A DNA stretch of 64,000 nt, taken from the NCBI GenBank assembly GCA_050949415.1, contig JBMNFR010000001.1, forward strand, positions 248,001 to 312,000, written 5' to 3'. A program made the translations under genes and the position numbers. Origin of the DNA: JAAZKI01 sp012799905. GTDB lineage: Bacteria > Verrucomicrobiota > Lentisphaeria > Oligosphaerales > Oligosphaeraceae. How positions within the stretch are numbered: the stretch's first letter is position 1; the number at the start of each line of letters is the position of its first letter. This document shows positions 35,153-43,602 of this stretch, in pieces. Below the pieces are notes generated by a model that saw only the letters and a program-made list of their open reading frames with translations, was not told where the DNA came from and searched no databases.

Positions 35153-36301
35153 ATGTCCCTTGACCGCTATGCCGCCTATTTTCCGCCAGTCCTGCATTTT
35201 GGCGCTGGCTGCCGTGACCAGACCAAGGCTCTTCTGCAAGAATGTTGCCAGCAAGCGCAGCCGCGCGTTTTTTTCGTATGCTCAAAGCGAGTCCGGCAGT
35301 TGGACATCACCGACGCCTGGCTAAAAGACCTCGACGGGCTGATTGCAGGAGAACAAATCGGCATTCCGCACGACCCGACCCTGGAGACCGTCGAAGAACT
35401 GAGAGCGGCAGCGCGCCAATGCCAGGCCAACGTGTTTCTGGCCCTGGGCGGCGGCAGCGTCATTGACGCCTCCAAGACGGCGGCCTTCTTGATGCCCAGC
35501 CAAGCCTCGGTTCGGCAGTCATTTTTGGAACAAGCCGCCCTGCCCAGCCGCGGCATGCCCCTCGTGGCCTTGCCGACCACGGCCGGCACAGGCGCTGAAA
35601 TCACTAAAAATGCAGTATTGACCGACGTTGCCGGCGACTTCAAGGGCTCGATTAAGTCGCCCGGTATGGTGCCCGCCGCTGCTCTGGTTGATCCTGATTT
35701 CACGCTTTCGCTGCCGCAATCCATCACGGCTGACACTGGCATGGACGCCTTGACCCAGGCCATTGAATCATACGTCTCCAGCGGTGCTAACGCCATGACG
35801 CAGGCGCTGGCTGCCGAGGCCGTCGCCCTGCTCTTGCACTATCTCCCGCAAGCCTGGCAGCACGGCGAAGACGTCCACGCCAGAGCCAAAACCGCTGAGG
35901 GCAGCATGCTGTCCGCCCTGGCTTTTTCGCAAAGTGGCCTGGGCGCTGTGCACGGCCTGGCGCACCCGATTGGCCATCGCTTCAATATTCCGCACGGCAG
36001 CGCTTGCGCTATTCTGTTGGCGCCGGTCATGGCCTGGAATCTGCCGGTCGTAGAAGAGGATTTTAACCGCCTGGCCACAGCCGCAGGACTTGTTGATGCC
36101 CAGGAACTGTTGAAGGCCGTCAGGACACTGTGCGAAACCATGGCCATTCCCACTGACTTCTCAACCTGGGGAATGACGTCAGCCGACCATGACTACATCA
36201 TCAAAAACTGCCGTTCCGGAAGCATGAAGGCCAATCCACGGCCGATGAGCGACAAGGACGTGGCTGAAATGCTTTCCGCGCTGACCGGCAAGGCGGGATG
36301 A
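35153..36301 (+). CDS. Iron-containing alcohol dehydrogenase
   Basis: The 382-residue protein is a full-length group III dehydrogenase. The NAD(P)-binding half has FLALGGGSVIDASKTAAF and VALPTTAGTGAEITKNAVL. The metal site is built from ITADTGMDALTQAIESYVS (Asp and His-equivalent region) and AVHGLAHPIGHRFNIPHGSA, which supplies histidines. AAGGAG lies well placed before the ATG. It follows the glycosidase by 120 bp and probably ends this plus-strand cluster; it could reduce or oxidise an aldehyde or diol formed in sugar breakdown. The substrate is not predictable. Confidence 0.92.
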   Translation: MSLDRYAAYFPPVLHFGAGCRDQTKALLQECCQQAQPRVFFVCSKRVRQLDITDAWLKDLDGLIAGEQIGIPHDPTLETVEELRAAARQCQANVFLALGGGSVIDASKTAAFLMPSQASVRQSFLEQAALPSRGMPLVALPTTAGTGAEITKNAVLTDVAGDFKGSIKSPGMVPAAALVDPDFTLSLPQSITADTGMDALTQAIESYVSSGANAMTQALAAEAVALLLHYLPQAWQHGEDVHARAKTAEGSMLSALAFSQSGLGAVHGLAHPIGHRFNIPHGSACAILLAPVMAWNLPVVEEDFNRLATAAGLVDAQELLKAVRTLCETMAIPTDFSTWGMTSADHDYIIKNCRSGSMKANPRPMSDKDVAEMLSALTGKAG

Positions 36302-36378
36302 ATCAATCCTCCACGCCGGTTCGCTCCCTGCGGAAAGGAGCAAAGCAGATTTTCGGCATAAATCCCAGTGCGCTGAGA

Positions 36379-37209
36379 TTACTCAGGGATGACGATTTGG
36401 TCCAGCCCCTCTTCGGCCGGTGGGAATTGCGGGTCCATCTTGGTCAAAATATCAGCGACGATTTGGCTGATGACCGCGTTGCGGTACCATTTCTTGTTAG
36501 CCGGAATCACGTACCAGGGCGCCGAGGCTGGCGAACAATTCCGCAACATGGCTTGATATGCCTCGACATACTCGTCCCAGCGGGCGCGCTCAGCCAAGTC
36601 ATTGCGGCTGAATTTCCAATGCTTATCCGGCTTGTCAAGACGTTCTTGCAGACGTTGGCGCTGCTCATCGCGGCTGATGCATAAGTGGAATTTCAGGATT
36701 TTGACGCCGTTTTCCTGCAAGTGGTCTTCGAAGGCGTTGATTTGCGCATAGCGTTTCTTCACCACTTTTTCATTGATCAGGCGGTGAACCTTGACGACCA
36801 GGACATCTTCGTAATGCGAGCGATTGAAGATGCCAATCATGCCTTTCGGCGGTGTATGCAGATGAATGCGCCAGAGGTAGTCGTGCGCCAATTCCAGCGT
36901 CGACGGCACCTTAAAACTGGTCACTTGAACGCCCTGCGGGTTCAGCGGGCCAAAGATGGTTCGGATAGCGCCGTCCTTGCCGCCGGTGTCCAAAGCCTGC
37001 AAGATGATCAGCAACGCCTGCTTGCCTTCGGCGTACAGGCGTTCCTGCAACTTGTGCATCCGTTCCGTGTTCACCGCTTGGAGCGCCTTGGCCTCATCGC
37101 GGTCAGACAGTCCGGGCGTGGCGTCCGGATCAAACTTGTCATATTCGAAATCGTCGCTGTTCGTTACCCGAAAAAACTTTTCCCAGTTTTTGGCTTCTTT
37201 CTCAGACAT
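36379..37209 (-). CDS. Polyphosphate kinase 2 family protein
   Basis: The 276-residue protein has the PPK2 Walker A-like ILQALDTGGKDGAIRTIFGP, then NPQGVQVTSFKVPSTLELAH, and IGIFNRSHYEDVLVVKVHR, which carries the Walker B-like catalytic segment. Lid residues follow in FHLCISRDEQRQRLQERLD. This pattern belongs to the PPK2-related class that moves phosphate between polyphosphate and nucleotides (AMP, ADP or NDP). The first of two ATGs three codons apart has GGAG close by; I took the second. It lies convergent to the alcohol dehydrogenase and 220 bp inside the IS1380-like element's left end. Confidence 0.9.
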   Translation of the reverse strand: MSEKEAKNWEKFFRVTNSDDFEYDKFDPDATPGLSDRDEAKALQAVNTERMHKLQERLYAEGKQALLIILQALDTGGKDGAIRTIFGPLNPQGVQVTSFKVPSTLELAHDYLWRIHLHTPPKGMIGIFNRSHYEDVLVVKVHRLINEKVVKKRYAQINAFEDHLQENGVKILKFHLCISRDEQRQRLQERLDKPDKHWKFSRNDLAERARWDEYVEAYQAMLRNCSPASAPWYVIPANKKWYRNAVISQIVADILTKMDPQFPPAEEGLDQIVIPE

Positions 37210-37363
37210 GAGGCTCATTTCTCCAGTTGGATGTAGATAAAAGGGACGGAAGATAGTTGCGAAAACGATGGCCAGGCAGGCTGAACAGGCGCTCAGCCGC
37301 AGCGGCGTAAAGAGCGATATAAAAAATCTATGCCGAGAATGAAATCCCGACATAGACGATTAC

Positions 37364-37392
37364 ACTATAATATATAAAAAGATAATCTTCAA
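37364..37392 (-). promoter_or_regulatory. Candidate promoter of the PPK2 gene
   Basis: On the minus strand TTGAAG, a 17-base spacer and TATAGT lie about 155 bp upstream of the start. The left end of the insertion sequence begins only about 38 bp further upstream, so the element may have cut off upstream regulatory DNA. Confidence 0.45.
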
Positions 37393-37429
37393 CCGTTCAC
37401 GATGCAATTCATTCAACCACATTATTACC

Positions 37430-39124
37430 CTGAATCCGTGAAGTGAAAGTCGCGTCGTTATTTTCGCTGATTGAAGAATTCAATTTTTTGAAAAAAGGCG
37501 TTTTTCACAGCCTGCGTTCGCGCAGGCCGGCCTTATTGCTTCGAAAATCTGCTTTTAGGGACTCGCTTGGCACCCTCCAGGTGTTTTTTGCGCGAAAAAC
37601 ACATGTCATGGGCACAAAAATCCCTTTCATGTTGCCTTGCAACACTACTAACTGGAATGGCTGTTGGCGTCCCTACTTCAACATTTTGCATAAATCTCCT
37701 TCATTATAAAGAAGTTATAGCAATTTTTTCCGAACTTCTGGAAGAGCTGGTTGGCGTGTCTGACAATCTTGCATCCGACCTTGATGAAGTCAAGCAGCAC
37801 CGTGCGGAGACGGTAGCGCACCTGGGCGGGCTCTTTTTCTTCATTGTCCGTAGGAGGCAATGCAATCTCCAGTGCTGCCTGGCCTATGAAGCGGAGGCAG
37901 TTGAAAGCCATGGTTGCCAGCCCCAGAACGAGGGCATTGGTCTTTAGATTCCCGCTGGGGAGAAGCTCAATTCCCATGTCGCTCTTAAGTTCGCTGTGAA
38001 ACTGCTCACTGGTGCCATGATCGCGGTACAGGGCGGCGCATTGGCGCACGGAATATGGCAGGTTGGTCCACCAGCTGCTTAGTTCAACGGAGGGTATCAG
38101 CAGCACCTGCCCGTCGGCAAGGACAGTGCGCTCAATGGCCTCCACAACCACGACCCCCTGGTGGTCAGGGAACTTGGCGGGGCGCTTGTCGCTTCTGACG
38201 CCACGGTATATGGTCTTTCCGGGCCGCACCTGTTCTGGAGTCTCGTAGAAGCGGATGCTGTCGAGAAGCTGTTCCGGGCTTTCAGTGCGCAGATTGCGCT
38301 TGACCAGGTATTTGACTTCAAGCTCCTCAAGCGCCTTGATGAAATCACTTGAGTCATGCCCGGAATCGACGCGCACCAGCAACTCATTGGCCTTGTATCC
38401 TGCCCGCAGCATGATGGCGATGCACCGCTTGAGAAATTCCACCGCCCCATTCTCGCTGTGCTGGCTTCCGGGGCGCAGCTCGTTGGCGACCATGAAACCC
38501 TCGCGCCCCGCGTAGCAGAAAATGGGGGCATAGCCATTGACCTTGCGATAAGTGGCGGAGACGCCTTCCTTATGCGAGGCAGTGTCCTCGAACACTGAGA
38601 CGTCAATATCCAGGGGGATCAGCTTTTCGCCCTCAACATCAATCCGCGTGGGCTGGGCTCGCGACAGCTGGTCACTGACGTTTGCGTCAAGAATGTCCTG
38701 CCAGTCTTCCTCGGCAAGTACATCCAGGCGCTGCCGAAGGGTTTCCTGCGAGGGGGCGGCGCCGCCCACAATCCTGCAGAAGAGAAAATCGGAGCGGAAC
38801 TTTTGAATGTCGGCATAGCTGCTGTTGCCGGCGGTCATGAGGCCAATGGCGCTGCGGACAATTGCGGATGTCGAATAACAGGAATTGGGCGCCGCGGGTA
38901 GTGCGGCATCCCAATCCTTCATGTGGGCGTTTCCATCCAGCTGCTTCTTGACAAAGGAAAAACCGCCGTTCGAATTGATTTCTTCTGAACCCTGCATTAA
39001 CTTTAACATTGGCAACCTCGTTGGTGAGTGGAATTATAATGTTGGTAGCATATATAATATACTGCAAGCCAACGGGTTGTCAAGTTTTTTGACTCTTTTT
39101 TGGGGTGTTGCTTCACGGAATCAG
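37430..39124 (-). mobile_element. IS1380-family insertion sequence with imperfect terminal inverted repeats
   Basis: The left end CTGAATCCGTGAAG (37430-37443) and the right end CTTCACGGAATCAG (39111-39124) are inverted repeats matching at 13 of 14 bases. They enclose an intact transposase gene; the total length of about 1.7 kb fits the family. The bases just outside do not form an obvious 4-5 bp target duplication, so either the ends are slightly displaced or the duplication has decayed. Left of the transposase stop there is about 250 bp of non-coding DNA with a small GC-rich hairpin (CCTGCGTTCGCGCAGG). Confidence 0.85.
37678..39009 (-). CDS. IS1380 family transposase
   Basis: The 443-residue protein has the DDE transposase pattern of IS1380: SAIVRSAIGLMTAGNSSYAD, EKLIPLDIDVSVFEDTASHK (first Asp), GYAPIFCYAGREGFMVANEL, NELLVRVDSGHDSSDFI (second Asp), and YRDHGTSEQFHSELKSDMG (Glu). 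The frame is uninterrupted, so it may be active. GAGG six bases before the ATG supports this start; a TTG two codons upstream is less likely. Transposition is cut-and-paste. Confidence 0.92.
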   Translation of the reverse strand: MLKLMQGSEEINSNGGFSFVKKQLDGNAHMKDWDAALPAAPNSCYSTSAIVRSAIGLMTAGNSSYADIQKFRSDFLFCRIVGGAAPSQETLRQRLDVLAEEDWQDILDANVSDQLSRAQPTRIDVEGEKLIPLDIDVSVFEDTASHKEGVSATYRKVNGYAPIFCYAGREGFMVANELRPGSQHSENGAVEFLKRCIAIMLRAGYKANELLVRVDSGHDSSDFIKALEELEVKYLVKRNLRTESPEQLLDSIRFYETPEQVRPGKTIYRGVRSDKRPAKFPDHQGVVVVEAIERTVLADGQVLLIPSVELSSWWTNLPYSVRQCAALYRDHGTSEQFHSELKSDMGIELLPSGNLKTNALVLGLATMAFNCLRFIGQAALEIALPPTDNEEKEPAQVRYRLRTVLLDFIKVGCKIVRHANQLFQKFGKNCYNFFIMKEIYAKC

Positions 39125-39152
39125 ATAGCAGATATCGAAAAGGGAGAATGCC

Positions 39153-39656
39153 ATGAATGATCATAAGGCGAATGAAAAAAACACCTTCGGTTCGTTCACT
39201 GCTGAAATCCGAGCCAGGCTGCGGGCTCGGCGCCTGGAAAAAGGCCTCACCTTGCATGGAGCAGCAAAGCAATTCAAAGTCGATTATTCGACCTACCGGA
39301 AATGGGAAGTCGGCCCGACTAAAAATGCCTCTCCCATTTACTTCCCGCTGCTCAAAGCTTTTTTGCAGGATGACCATAGCCTGGGGACGCTGTCTGAGGC
39401 GCCGGACGAGGCGCCTGAAGACCGGGACGATTCCTCGTCTTGGTCGTGCCCGGTTTTATCCCGGCATGCATCTGATAACTCTCCGGAGAGTGAATCGCCG
39501 GCAACAGAGACGCCAAACTCGGCGACGTCGACACCGGGGCATTTCCGCTGCCGGTCGGCCTGCCCCCTGGTGGCTTCGCTGTTGCGGGCTTTGCAGCAAG
39601 GCCTCATCAAAATCGTTGCTTTGCCATCCACAGAACCTGAGGAGGATGGGAAGTAG
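39153..39656 (+). CDS. Small XRE-like helix-turn-helix protein with acidic tail
   Basis: The 167-residue protein has an N-terminal HTH-like stretch (RLRARRLEKGLTLHGAAKQF then DYSTYRKWEVG) of the XRE type, a linker rich in Asp, Glu, Ser and Pro, and a C-terminal segment ACPLVASLLRALQQGLIKIV. GGGAGA precedes the ATG. The IS1380 right end is 28 bp upstream, so it may have altered expression of this gene. It may regulate transcription, but no target is visible, and the only same-strand neighbours are unrelated. Confidence 0.65.
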   Translation: MNDHKANEKNTFGSFTAEIRARLRARRLEKGLTLHGAAKQFKVDYSTYRKWEVGPTKNASPIYFPLLKAFLQDDHSLGTLSEAPDEAPEDRDDSSSWSCPVLSRHASDNSPESESPATETPNSATSTPGHFRCRSACPLVASLLRALQQGLIKIVALPSTEPEEDGK

Positions 39657-39685
39657 CCTGAGTTATCCCGGGCTTGGGGCTGGCC

Positions 39686-40597
39686 TCAGCTTGGCCGTGG
39701 GTAAAGCAGGCCAATTTCGATCATGTGCGCCGGTTCATAGGACTGTTTGGCCTGTCGCAATCCAGGCACTCCGAGGTCCTGCTCGCGGTTGATCCATTCT
39801 GCTTTGCCGCGCAGTTGTCGGGCTGTTTCGCGATTGATCATCTGGGCGCAGCCTTTGTGCGAGCGCAAGGCCTTTTCAAAATGGACGTCAGCCATTGTTG
39901 TTGTCATCATGCTATAGATGGCAAAAGCCACTATGCTTCCCTGGACTTCCAAAACAGTGCCCTGGAAGCCAACCTCGGGCCAGAAGTCAAAAGCGGCGGC
40001 CAGCGCCTGCAAGTCATCGTCAATGTGCTCAGTCTCGTCCATCTCCATGTGTCCCGCCCAGACGTCCGCAATGTTAAGCACGGCGTCCTTGTCCGCAGCC
40101 GGGTTGAGTTCGCGGCTTGTCCAGTCAGGGTATTCACGCTCGAACTGATTGATGAGATTGCGTTTAGGAGATAATTTCTTGCCTGGGAGGTCAGCCAGAA
40201 CATCGGTTCGGTGGACGTATTCGAAATAATCAGGTGATGACTGCCAGGTGAACCAGGCGTCCAGTTCTTCTCTATGACGGTCATAATAATCAATTGGAAT
40301 CACCGCCAATTTGCCGGAAAAGCCCTGTTTCTGGAGGTCTTGACTGGCAGCATAGAGAAGTTGGGGGGACACTGGCGCGCCGAGCGGAAAATAAAGGAAG
40401 TCAGACGAGGCGCCGTAGACCCACAAGCGTTGGTCCAGTTCCTGGCAGGCCAGCTGGTATCGTTCACCCCAGGCCAAGAGATTGCCAAAGGCGTATTCAC
40501 AGGACAGCATCCCACCGCCATCCGCGGTGAAAAACCTGACCCGGTCGGCGTCTTTAGCGCTGACCCGATGAAAATTGGCTGGTAGGTTAACTGTCAT
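39686..40597 (-). CDS. DUF2156/phosphatidylglycerol lysyltransferase C-terminal-like protein
   Basis: The 303-residue protein is a GNAT-type fold of the DUF2156 family. It shows SPKRNLINQFEREYPDW, YSMMTTTMADVHFEKAL and NREQDLGVPGLRQAKQSYEP, which match the C-terminal domain of MprF and its soluble relatives. It has no membrane part, unlike MprF. Its start overlaps the stop of the GNAT gene by 4 bp, so the two are translated together. The family moves an amino acid or acyl group from a donor (tRNA or CoA) to an acceptor; the acceptor here is not known. Confidence 0.88.
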   Translation of the reverse strand: MTVNLPANFHRVSAKDADRVRFFTADGGGMLSCEYAFGNLLAWGERYQLACQELDQRLWVYGASSDFLYFPLGAPVSPQLLYAASQDLQKQGFSGKLAVIPIDYYDRHREELDAWFTWQSSPDYFEYVHRTDVLADLPGKKLSPKRNLINQFEREYPDWTSRELNPAADKDAVLNIADVWAGHMEMDETEHIDDDLQALAAAFDFWPEVGFQGTVLEVQGSIVAFAIYSMMTTTMADVHFEKALRSHKGCAQMINRETARQLRGKAEWINREQDLGVPGLRQAKQSYEPAHMIEIGLLYPRPS

Positions 40598-41013
40598 TGG
40601 CGGCCGCCGAATCTCATTGGCACGTATTGAGGCATGACGTGATAACCCAATGATTCATAGAATTGAGTTTTGCCTGGAGCAGCGATCAAGAGGAGCCAAT
40701 CTATGCCCATGGCAGTAGCCGACGCTGTCAGAGTGCGAACCAACTCAGAGCCGATTTTTTGTCTTCGGAAGGATTTAGTGACGAAGACATCCTGCAAATA
40801 GCCGTCGCTGACGCCGTCTGCAATCACTCGTCCCATACCGACTATTCGGCCTTCGCAGCGGGCGACCAAGAATAAAGTCGACCGCTGCGGCAATTGCCGT
40901 ATCCACTCGCTGTCGCCTTGGCCATCCCACCATTCAGCTTCACGGTATAACTCGGCCAGTTCCTTTTCTTCGTCAGGAGTCACTGCTGTGATAAAACTAT
41001 AATCGACTTTCAT
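40594..41013 (-). CDS. GNAT family N-acetyltransferase
   Basis: The 139-residue protein carries the acetyl-CoA-binding signature in LQDVFVTKSFRRQKIGSELV (R/QxxGxG/A-type) and the C-terminal IAAPGKTQFYESLGY. It begins at the ATG before KVDYSFITA; a frame ten codons longer lacks support. The ribosome-binding site is weak. It is the first gene of a pair with the DUF2156 protein. The substrate is unknown. Confidence 0.85.
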   Translation of the reverse strand: MKVDYSFITAVTPDEEKELAELYREAEWWDGQGDSEWIRQLPQRSTLFLVARCEGRIVGMGRVIADGVSDGYLQDVFVTKSFRRQKIGSELVRTLTASATAMGIDWLLLIAAPGKTQFYESLGYHVMPQYVPMRFGGRQ

Positions 41014-41125
41014 AATGTCGTTTTTTTCTCTTGGGCTGGGCATTGCCGGCTATGCGCCCAGTTTATATTTCATTTTTGCTGCGTGGTTTGTTCAGTCGGT
41101 GCGGAAAGGCGCCGGCTTCCATGTA

Positions 41126-42328
41126 TCAGGTTGTTACGAACGAGGCGATTTGAGCCAGTATCGCCAGGGTTTCACGCGGCATTTGCGTCCATTCTTCAGC
41201 GGGAATGTGTTTGGGTGGGAAGACATCAATGATATCGGCGGCTGGTCGCCGTTGATTGCCGGTCAGGTGTTCAGCGAGAGCCGTCATGTCGATTGCGTCG
41301 TCCGGCAGCGGCAAGGTCAGTTCGTCCTCCGGAAAGATTGGCTTGGGCAACGGGTCTTCTGGCAGGGTCGGCAGTCCAAACTTTCGCAGAATGAAATTGG
41401 TGATTCCGTAGAAACATTCTGGCGTTTCCCAAGAATGTGGACCGTTCCAGGCCAGCAATTCGTGGGCATCCGGTTGTCCGACAGTGCGATAAGTCTCTTG
41501 CAACCGATGGTGCAAGGCGAGCACGACATCCCGCGGGACCATCGTGTCGCCTCTGCCGGCAGCAACCAGCAGGGGCTTGGGCGCTAGGCAGCCCAGCAGA
41601 TGGCGCATTTCAAATTGTTTGAGCACGCCCGGGAAGATGGTGCAGGGGCACAAATGCCGTTCTTTGCGGGCATTGTACTCGAAAGTGTGCGGGAAACCCG
41701 AGGGAGCGGCCAAGGCGATGTCCTCATACGCCATGCCGCACATGAACATCGTGGTCTGGCCGCCGCCGGAATTGCCGAACAGACCGATGCGGTCACGGTC
41801 AAAATACGGTTGTTGCCGCAGATAATCAAAATACCCCAGAGCCTCCAGGACAATCAGTCCACAGACCGTGGTGCCGCAGGTGAACGGCTCGTAGGCCTTG
41901 GCATGGCCAATGGCCTGTCGTTCGCCCAGGCCCATAACATCCGGAACTAGGACTGCGACCCCGGCCGCAGCCAGCAATTGCGCCATGGTTTGGTGCGCAG
42001 AGCGAAATTTGCCTTGCAGGGCATGGCCGTGATTGAGCAGCATGGCCGGCCACGGTCGAGCGCCGCGTTTGGGTAGATACAAGAGAGCCGAGCCATAAAT
42101 GCGCGGCCAGGATTCAAAACGCTGTTTTTGCACCAGGAAGTCGCCGCCGTCATGCTCGGAAATCGTCTGCATCGACACTTGCGGCCGCCATTCCGGCTGT
42201 ATCCGCAGCATTTCGTAGACCCGTCTTTTGATTTCCGCCTTGGCGTCGGCAGACACTGGTTCTGGGCATTCGCACGCTGCGCATGCTGACCAGACCATTC
42301 GCTCCAACTCTTGATAATAATGAATCAT
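41126..42328 (-). CDS. Alpha/beta hydrolase, acetyl xylan esterase-like
   Basis: The 400-residue protein follows an AGGAGG site. It has WPAMLLNHGHALQGKF (oxyanion region), GVAVLVPDVMGLGERQA, and RIGLFGNSGGGQTTMFMCGM, where Ser in GNSGG is the expected nucleophile. Asp and His candidates lie in VAAGRGDTMVP and WNGPHSWE. This is the pattern of AXE1-like and prolyl-oligopeptidase-type esterases that act on acetylated sugars. No signal peptide is seen, so it would work in the cytoplasm. It lies 90 bp downstream of asnA on the same strand. Confidence 0.85.
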   Translation of the reverse strand: MIHYYQELERMVWSACAACECPEPVSADAKAEIKRRVYEMLRIQPEWRPQVSMQTISEHDGGDFLVQKQRFESWPRIYGSALLYLPKRGARPWPAMLLNHGHALQGKFRSAHQTMAQLLAAAGVAVLVPDVMGLGERQAIGHAKAYEPFTCGTTVCGLIVLEALGYFDYLRQQPYFDRDRIGLFGNSGGGQTTMFMCGMAYEDIALAAPSGFPHTFEYNARKERHLCPCTIFPGVLKQFEMRHLLGCLAPKPLLVAAGRGDTMVPRDVVLALHHRLQETYRTVGQPDAHELLAWNGPHSWETPECFYGITNFILRKFGLPTLPEDPLPKPIFPEDELTLPLPDDAIDMTALAEHLTGNQRRPAADIIDVFPPKHIPAEEWTQMPRETLAILAQIASFVTT

Positions 42329-42417
42329 GCTATCCTCCTTGGTTGGTTTGTTTGGCAACGGTCGGCCAGCTGATACGCCATGAGTGCTGAGGACAAACCA
42401 AGGGGCGGTCGCTTGAC

Positions 42418-43455
42418 TCAAAGCAGGAAGATTCCGGCCTTCTTGCATTCGTCAATCATGGCCTGCGGCCACAGGCTGGCCTGGACTTCGCCGATGTGCG
42501 CTTTCTGGAGAAAGAGCATGCATAGACGGGATTGACCGATGCCGCCGCCCATGGACAATGGCAGCTGGTCTTCGAGCAACGCCTTGTGAAAGCAGAGATT
42601 GCAGCGGTCAAGAGCGCCGCGTTCCTCCAATTGCAGAAGCAACGCAGCCTTGTCAACCCGTATCCCCATGGAAGACAATTCATAGGAGCGTTCAAGCAGC
42701 TGGTTGTAGACAACGATATCGCCATTGAGGCCGTGATAGCCGGCTGTCGTTGGAGTGGACCAGTCGTCGTAGTCTGGGGCGCGGCCGTCATGCGGCTCCT
42801 GGCTGATGGGCAGTTTGGCGCCGATGCCGATGATGAAGACCGCGCCGTGTCGTTTAGCGATTACGTCTTCTCGCTGGTGTGGAGTCAAATCAGGGAATTC
42901 ACGCTCCATTTCTTCGGCATGTACAAAGGTGATTTCCTCCGGCAGAGTGGGCTGGAGCACCGGGTATTCAGCACAGATGAAATGCTCGGTGCGGCGGATG
43001 GCGTAGTAGATGCGGCGCACGGTTTCGCACAGGTATTCCAGTGTTCGCTGCTCGGGAGTGATGACTTTTTCCCAGTCCCATTGATCGACGTAAAGGGAAT
43101 GGATATTGTCGAGCTCTTCATCAGCCCGGATGGCGTTCATGTCAGTATAAATGCCTGCGCCGACTTCAATGCCCAGGTGCGCCAGTTCCACGCGCTTCCA
43201 TTTGGCCAGGGAATGGACCACCTGCGCGGTCTGACCGTCCATGGCCTTGATGGGGAACTGAACCGCGCGCTCAACGCCGGTCAAATCATCATTGAGGCCA
43301 GTCCCGGCGAGGACGAACAGCGGCGCGCTGGCGCGTTGCAAATTCAACTCGAAAGCCAAATTGACCTGAAAATCATCCTTGATTTTCTTAATCGCCTTTT
43401 GGGTCGTCAATTCATTGAGTTTTGATTTGTAACCGGGGGGGATCAGCAAAGACAT
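42418..43455 (-). CDS. asnA: Aspartate--ammonia ligase
   Basis: The 345-residue protein is a full-length AsnA (E. coli AsnA is about 330). It makes asparagine from aspartate, ammonia and ATP. It has the class II synthetase-like core: NLQRASAPLFVLAGTGLNDD, LGIEVGAGIYTDMNAIR, SLYVDQWDWEKVI, AVFIIGIGAKLPISQEPHDG and LPLSMGGGIGQSRLCMLFL, the last holding the motif 3-like arginine. AAGGAG precedes the ATG. Confidence 0.95.
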   Translation of the reverse strand: MSLLIPPGYKSKLNELTTQKAIKKIKDDFQVNLAFELNLQRASAPLFVLAGTGLNDDLTGVERAVQFPIKAMDGQTAQVVHSLAKWKRVELAHLGIEVGAGIYTDMNAIRADEELDNIHSLYVDQWDWEKVITPEQRTLEYLCETVRRIYYAIRRTEHFICAEYPVLQPTLPEEITFVHAEEMEREFPDLTPHQREDVIAKRHGAVFIIGIGAKLPISQEPHDGRAPDYDDWSTPTTAGYHGLNGDIVVYNQLLERSYELSSMGIRVDKAALLLQLEERGALDRCNLCFHKALLEDQLPLSMGGGIGQSRLCMLFLQKAHIGEVQASLWPQAMIDECKKAGIFLL

Positions 43456-43602
43456 GAAAACTCCTTCGGCTGGCAATGGCCATGATGAAAATTCAACCTG
43501 GCTCTAAATCGGCAGGTTGATTGATTTGTTGCAGTTGACAAAATGTATAAAATAAATCAGTCGGCTATGAAAACAAGCGCTGATGTGGTAATGGCGCAGT
43601 TT

